From Gnetum montanum (Eukaryota; Streptophyta; Gnetopsida; Gnetales; Gnetaceae), in assembly GCA_015680685.1 (NCBI GenBank), contig MNCI01006151.1, positions 253,348 through 317,347 of the forward strand: a stretch of DNA of 64,000 nucleotides. The letters are read 5' to 3'. The translations under genes and the position numbers were made by a program. The notes beneath the pieces were generated by a model. The model made no database searches. It saw nothing but the letters and a program-made list of their open reading frames with translations, and was not told where the DNA came from. Each line of letters opens with the position of its first letter. Position 1 is the stretch's first letter. Below are positions 60,541-64,000 of this stretch, piece after piece.

Positions 60541-60899
60541 TAGCTTTCCTCTATTAGGGTTGTGATGGCAGTTCTCCTTGCATTGTAAGTGGTGGCACTG
60601 GTGGCAAAGGATTTGGATTAGGATTTGGAAAATCAGTTGCTTATGGATGCACATACAAGTTTGAATTAATCCTTGGTGGTATTAGTTGATTGTATTCTAG
60701 TAGATAATATTGTGGAGTCTAAATAGCTACATTTGCTACTGAGACTAGATGTTGGACATAGTATCCATAATGATCAAGTTGTCAATATGGATACTATTGA
60801 CATGGTAGTGGCATGACCCACAATTGAGACTACTACCACTACTAATAATATTGCTTTTGCGACTATGGTAAAGCTCCACTAGGATAGTACATTGGTTGA

Positions 60900-62889
60900 A
60901 GGTTTTGTTGGTAGTTAACTTGAGGATAAGGTAACTATTTAGGCATCTATTTTTTAAAAAATTTAGGTTTAAGTGCACATGCCCTTGTTTCTTGTAAATG
61001 TATCATGATCAGACAACATTCCTTAGGATGTTTATACTGACACATAGTACAACATTCATCATCTGTAGAGCTGGTATCTGAGATCTGAGCTACTAAAGCA
61101 GATTTTCCTTTATGTCCAAGTTCTCTCTTCTTTCTTTTGTCTTTACCTCTTATGAAGACTTGCTCTACTTTTTCCTCCATAATCTTTAATGTTTTTGTAT
61201 ACCTTTCATCAACTAAATCCCACATTTTTGCTACTTTTGTTGTTACATTGGCAAAAAAATTTTGGATTGGTAATGTCTCATTTTGAATTTCCTGGTCCAA
61301 GGTTTCTTCCTCTTGTGTATAACACACCCATGCATCCCTTTCTTATTAATGGATTCCTATTATACTCTTTAACTGATTCTCTTTTTCTAAGTACACATTC
61401 TTCTTTTTCCACTTGATCAATCAATCTTTGAATATGATAGGTGGTTAGTTTTGATAATCTTCCTTGGGCATAAACCCCAAGCATCTCTCTAGTTTTACTT
61501 CTTAGCCCATCTATGATGTGTCTTAGTTGTTCCTTTGATGAAAATCTATGGCCTAGGCATCTATGTAACAAGGAATAATATCTAACCATTATCACATCAA
61601 GGGTTTCGTGAGTCCCTTGTTTCTAGTTTTGGATTTATTTTTTTAGATTTGACACTTATGAATAGGTTTGATATTTATCATTAAAGATTTCAAGCATGGT
61701 ACTCTAGTGTTTGATAGATTTAGGTTCCAATGACTTGTACTAGCTTTCGGCTTCCTTCACAACTATTCTAGGAAATAGCTTTGATTTCTACCAATTACTT
61801 TCTATGTTTTAAAGGGCACATGCATCATGGAATTCTTGAAGGTGATGTTGGAGATCAATGTGGTAACCACATTCAAATTATGGCATATTGTTCATATCTA
61901 GCGATTTGATTCAACTATCTCTCATGTGCCTAGTCAGTATGTAGACAACTTCTTGAATATTGATCATACTTTGAGTTGCCATACAAGGTTCATTATTGTG
62001 ATCAGATTCATATGCTCTATTATAGTGGTGACCCCTTCTATGCTCATGCCTCTTTTGATGCTCTCTTTTATTCTTCTTCTTCTTCTTCATTCATACTCTT
62101 CATCTTCTAAATCAGAGTATCTTGAATATCTGTCATGATGGCCATGAGTTTGGCTTTCTTCCCTATTAGAGTTCCTATACTTATGTCTTTTCCTGTCAAA
62201 GTTCTCCGACAATTGCGATGAGGCAGATGAGGTGGTAGGAGAATGATGTTGGTTGGTTCTCCTTTTGTGACTCTTATATGTCTCTCTATAAGATTTACTA
62301 CGATCCATTGGCCTAGAGTACCACTTGTATCTTGAGTTAGTAGCCTCTTCCTTTTGTGTCTCTATTAGAGTATAATGATGTTGGGCTTTGATAGGTTCCT
62401 GTAGTCTAATGAAAGGTGTCTTTGAAGGCTCCTCATGGTTCTAGTGAAGTTATTTTGAAATGAATTGATTAGCATCAAGCTCTTCTATGATAACAGAAGT
62501 GTTAGCTTGCTTTCCTTTACTATGTATATGTTTGATTTCCATGGTAGCATCTCTTCTCATTTGCTCCTTTGTGGGTTCATAGGGTCTGGTCATGTGTTGA
62601 GTCACATGATACCCTTCTTGAATCTAGTCCAAATGCATCCCTTTTAAAGTAGTTGTAGCATGTTTAATGCTACACATTCTGGAGGTAGGACTATGTTACC
62701 TTGTATATCTCTACATCTCATTTGCTTGTCTTGATGGAAGATGAATGTGAAGTCTAGATGGTACATATTAGTGTGAGCATAAGTGATTCGTATCTACATT
62801 GGCATCCCCCATTCTTCTTCATCAACAATTCTATCACTACTTCTTCTTGTTTTGTTGGTGGATGATGGTTGATCATTATGTGAAGCCAT
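60900..62889 (-). pseudogene. gag: Element D gag
   Basis: ATG 62,889 (MASHNDQPSSTNK) leads into the HLDFTFIFHQDKQMR segment shared with B. The middle part (62,308-62,087) is Ser/Arg/His-rich. The capsid-like core ends with HHIIDGL-type LRHIIDGLRSKTREMLGVYA (61,595-61,278), nearly the same as in A. An intact zinc knuckle CTMCQYKHPKECC lies near 61,050. The Pro/Tyr/Gln-rich tail follows. Interrupted by stops. Confidence 0.85.
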
Positions 62890-63009
62890 GTTATAGTTCT
62901 TAGATGGTTAGAGTTAAAAGTGTGCTTTAATTATGGTTCTTAGATTTGACTTTATGTTTCACATACGACAAACTTTGAAAAATCAATTACTTAGCATAAC
63001 ATTGACTTG

Positions 63010-63027
63010 TCCTTAGCAATGATGCTA
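63010..63027 (-). promoter_or_regulatory. Degenerate primer binding site of element D
   Basis: The minus-strand 18-mer differs from the tRNA-Asp complement at about seven positions, all transitions, the pattern expected from methylcytosine decay. Confidence 0.6.
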
Positions 63028-63028
63028 A

Positions 63029-63490
63029 TGATGCGTGGTGGAGTATCCAACACCCAACCATATGAGATACAAGTGTTCAAGCATGATCCCAGTCGAATTT
63101 CATAAATAAGGCAATGTGATTATGAAAGTAATTGGTTAGAGTTTGCAATCATTGTCTTCCCACATGAGCTGGTAAATTCAATGCATATGGTTTAACTCAT
63201 AATGAGGTATATGATAGATGATGTTGTGTTGACCATATTGCTTTTGGCTAACATGAAGTAAAAGTAATAGTTCCTAAATCTAAGTGACAATAAATGAATC
63301 AAATCTAGCTTATGCGATGAGCAGCTAGTCCTCATCTTATGTTCATACCTTGGACTTTATGTAACTACTACTAGGATTAGTAACTACCACACTACTAGGC
63401 ATACTAAGTGATAGTACCACTACGTTATCAAGTAGCTACACTTAAGTGCTTGAGATTAATCATACTCATTTTGCTTAACTAAAGGAATAA
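63029..63490 (-). repeat. 5' LTR of element D, U5 side, interrupted by element E
   Basis: TGATGC at 63,029 with the same opening phrase as the other LTRs (CCCAACCATA) and the U5 GGTAA/CTAGTAG motifs at 63,371-63,432. It stops at 63,490, where a plus-strand LTR begins. Confidence 0.8.
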
Positions 63491-64000
63491 TGATGAGAGC
63501 GGTTACTCTAGCAGTTTATTCTAATTATTAGAGTAGTTGCTCCCAAGCCTATAAATACAGTGCCCAGGTGCACAATTGAAAAAAAAGTCTTTTAGCAATC
63601 AAGTAGCGCAACTCTTGTAGTCTGAAAGTTAGAGTATTTTCCAAGTGCCCATAGCAGGAGGTCAAAGTATGGATAGATCCTTATTTGAGCATTGTGTACT
63701 TGAGCACACCTTATGTACAACAATAAAGATGAGCTCTTTGATTGATCCTTGCAGCACTTGAGAGATTTGTTTTCTTACACATTTCTTTTATTTTATTTTC
63801 TTACGCATTTATTTTATTTTATTTTATTTTATGCACTTTACATTTATGTTATTAGCACACACAGTACGATCACTTTGAGCATGTGTAACACTTGGTAACC
63901 TAGTAACGATTAGCGTTTGGTAATCCCAGTAGTGTTGCGCTAGTTCAGGATATGTACGGCAAGTGAGAATGGATACTGGTGTTAGGATTAGTTTAAAGCC
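63491..64000 (+). repeat. 5' LTR of element E, cut by window end
   Basis: Begins TGATGAGAGCGG at 63,491, with TATAAATA at 63,550-63,557, AATAAA at 63,722-63,727 and the TTGGTAACC / TTGGTAATCCCAGTAGT motifs (63,891-63,933), all on the plus strand, parallel to element A. The first five flanking bases are AATAA; the matching duplication would be outside the window. Confidence 0.85.

Larger units (their letters stand above)
54840..63490 (-). mobile_element. Element D: gag-protease gypsy element lacking RT, RNase H and integrase
   Basis: On the minus strand: 5' LTR (cut at 63,490 by element E), degenerate tRNA-Asp primer site, gag from ATG 62,889, protease, then directly the spacer and downstream ORF, which is cut near 54,840 without a 3' LTR. 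Between protease (about 59,990) and the spacer block matching B at about 24,300 there is no RT, RNase H or integrase, a loss of roughly 3 kb relative to B. Together with A it shows that the family produces pol-less derivatives. Right part of the LTR should lie beyond element E outside the window. Confidence 0.85.

Overview
The window looks like a repeat-rich nuclear segment of a vascular plant, most plausibly a gymnosperm. It holds two intron-containing host genes with plant GT-AG splice sites in about 11 kb of single-copy-like DNA (about 38-54.5 kb). Almost everything else is old, nested, stop-riddled LTR retrotransposon or endogenous pararetrovirus. No bacterial features are present. The gymnosperm call is an inference from element size, nesting and the abundance of caulimovirid relics, not from a diagnostic marker.

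Left flank (1-10.5 kb): a four-deep nest. A Ty3/gypsy integrase relic (7,454-7,960) was hit by a minus-strand Ty1/copia element (5,339-7,446). The copia was hit by a minus-strand gypsy element, of which only 76 bp of LTR remain (5,263-5,338). Element A (1-5,262), a plus-strand element with gag but no pol, sits inside that LTR.

Middle left (10.5-36 kb): three fragments of one Caulimoviridae-like endogenous virus lie in alternating orientation (minus 10,560-15,610; plus 15,611-18,130 and 31,556-34,060; minus 34,061-35,940). The middle copy is split by element B (18,131-31,555), a structurally complete 13.4-kb gypsy element of Athila/Tat type with 5-bp target duplications AATGT, two LTRs, a tRNA-Asp-type primer site, gag-PR-RT-RNase H-INT and a long extra ORF downstream of pol. 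A further LTR with primer site (element C, 35,980-36,879) follows.

Host island: two divergently transcribed paralogous Fe(II)/2-oxoglutarate-dependent dioxygenase genes (40,240-41,931 minus, 380 aa; 48,519-51,230 plus, 400 aa). Each has three exons with the same splice phases and an identical 248-bp exon 2, and both keep the iron and 2-oxoglutarate ligands. Their upstream regions share two exact 9-mers. Several minisatellites and a dispersed short repeat lie around them.

Right flank (54.5-64 kb): element D, minus strand, has gag and protease but lacks RT, RNase H and integrase. Its LTR is interrupted at 63,491 by the LTR of a plus-strand element E that leaves the window.

A, B and D belong to one family and are three states of it: full (B), gag-PR (D) and gag only (A). 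All keep part of the downstream ORF. In B and D that ORF is preceded by what looks like its own short-repeat array, TATA box and splice donor, with a splice acceptor at the start codon in A and B. This is the most unusual feature of the window.
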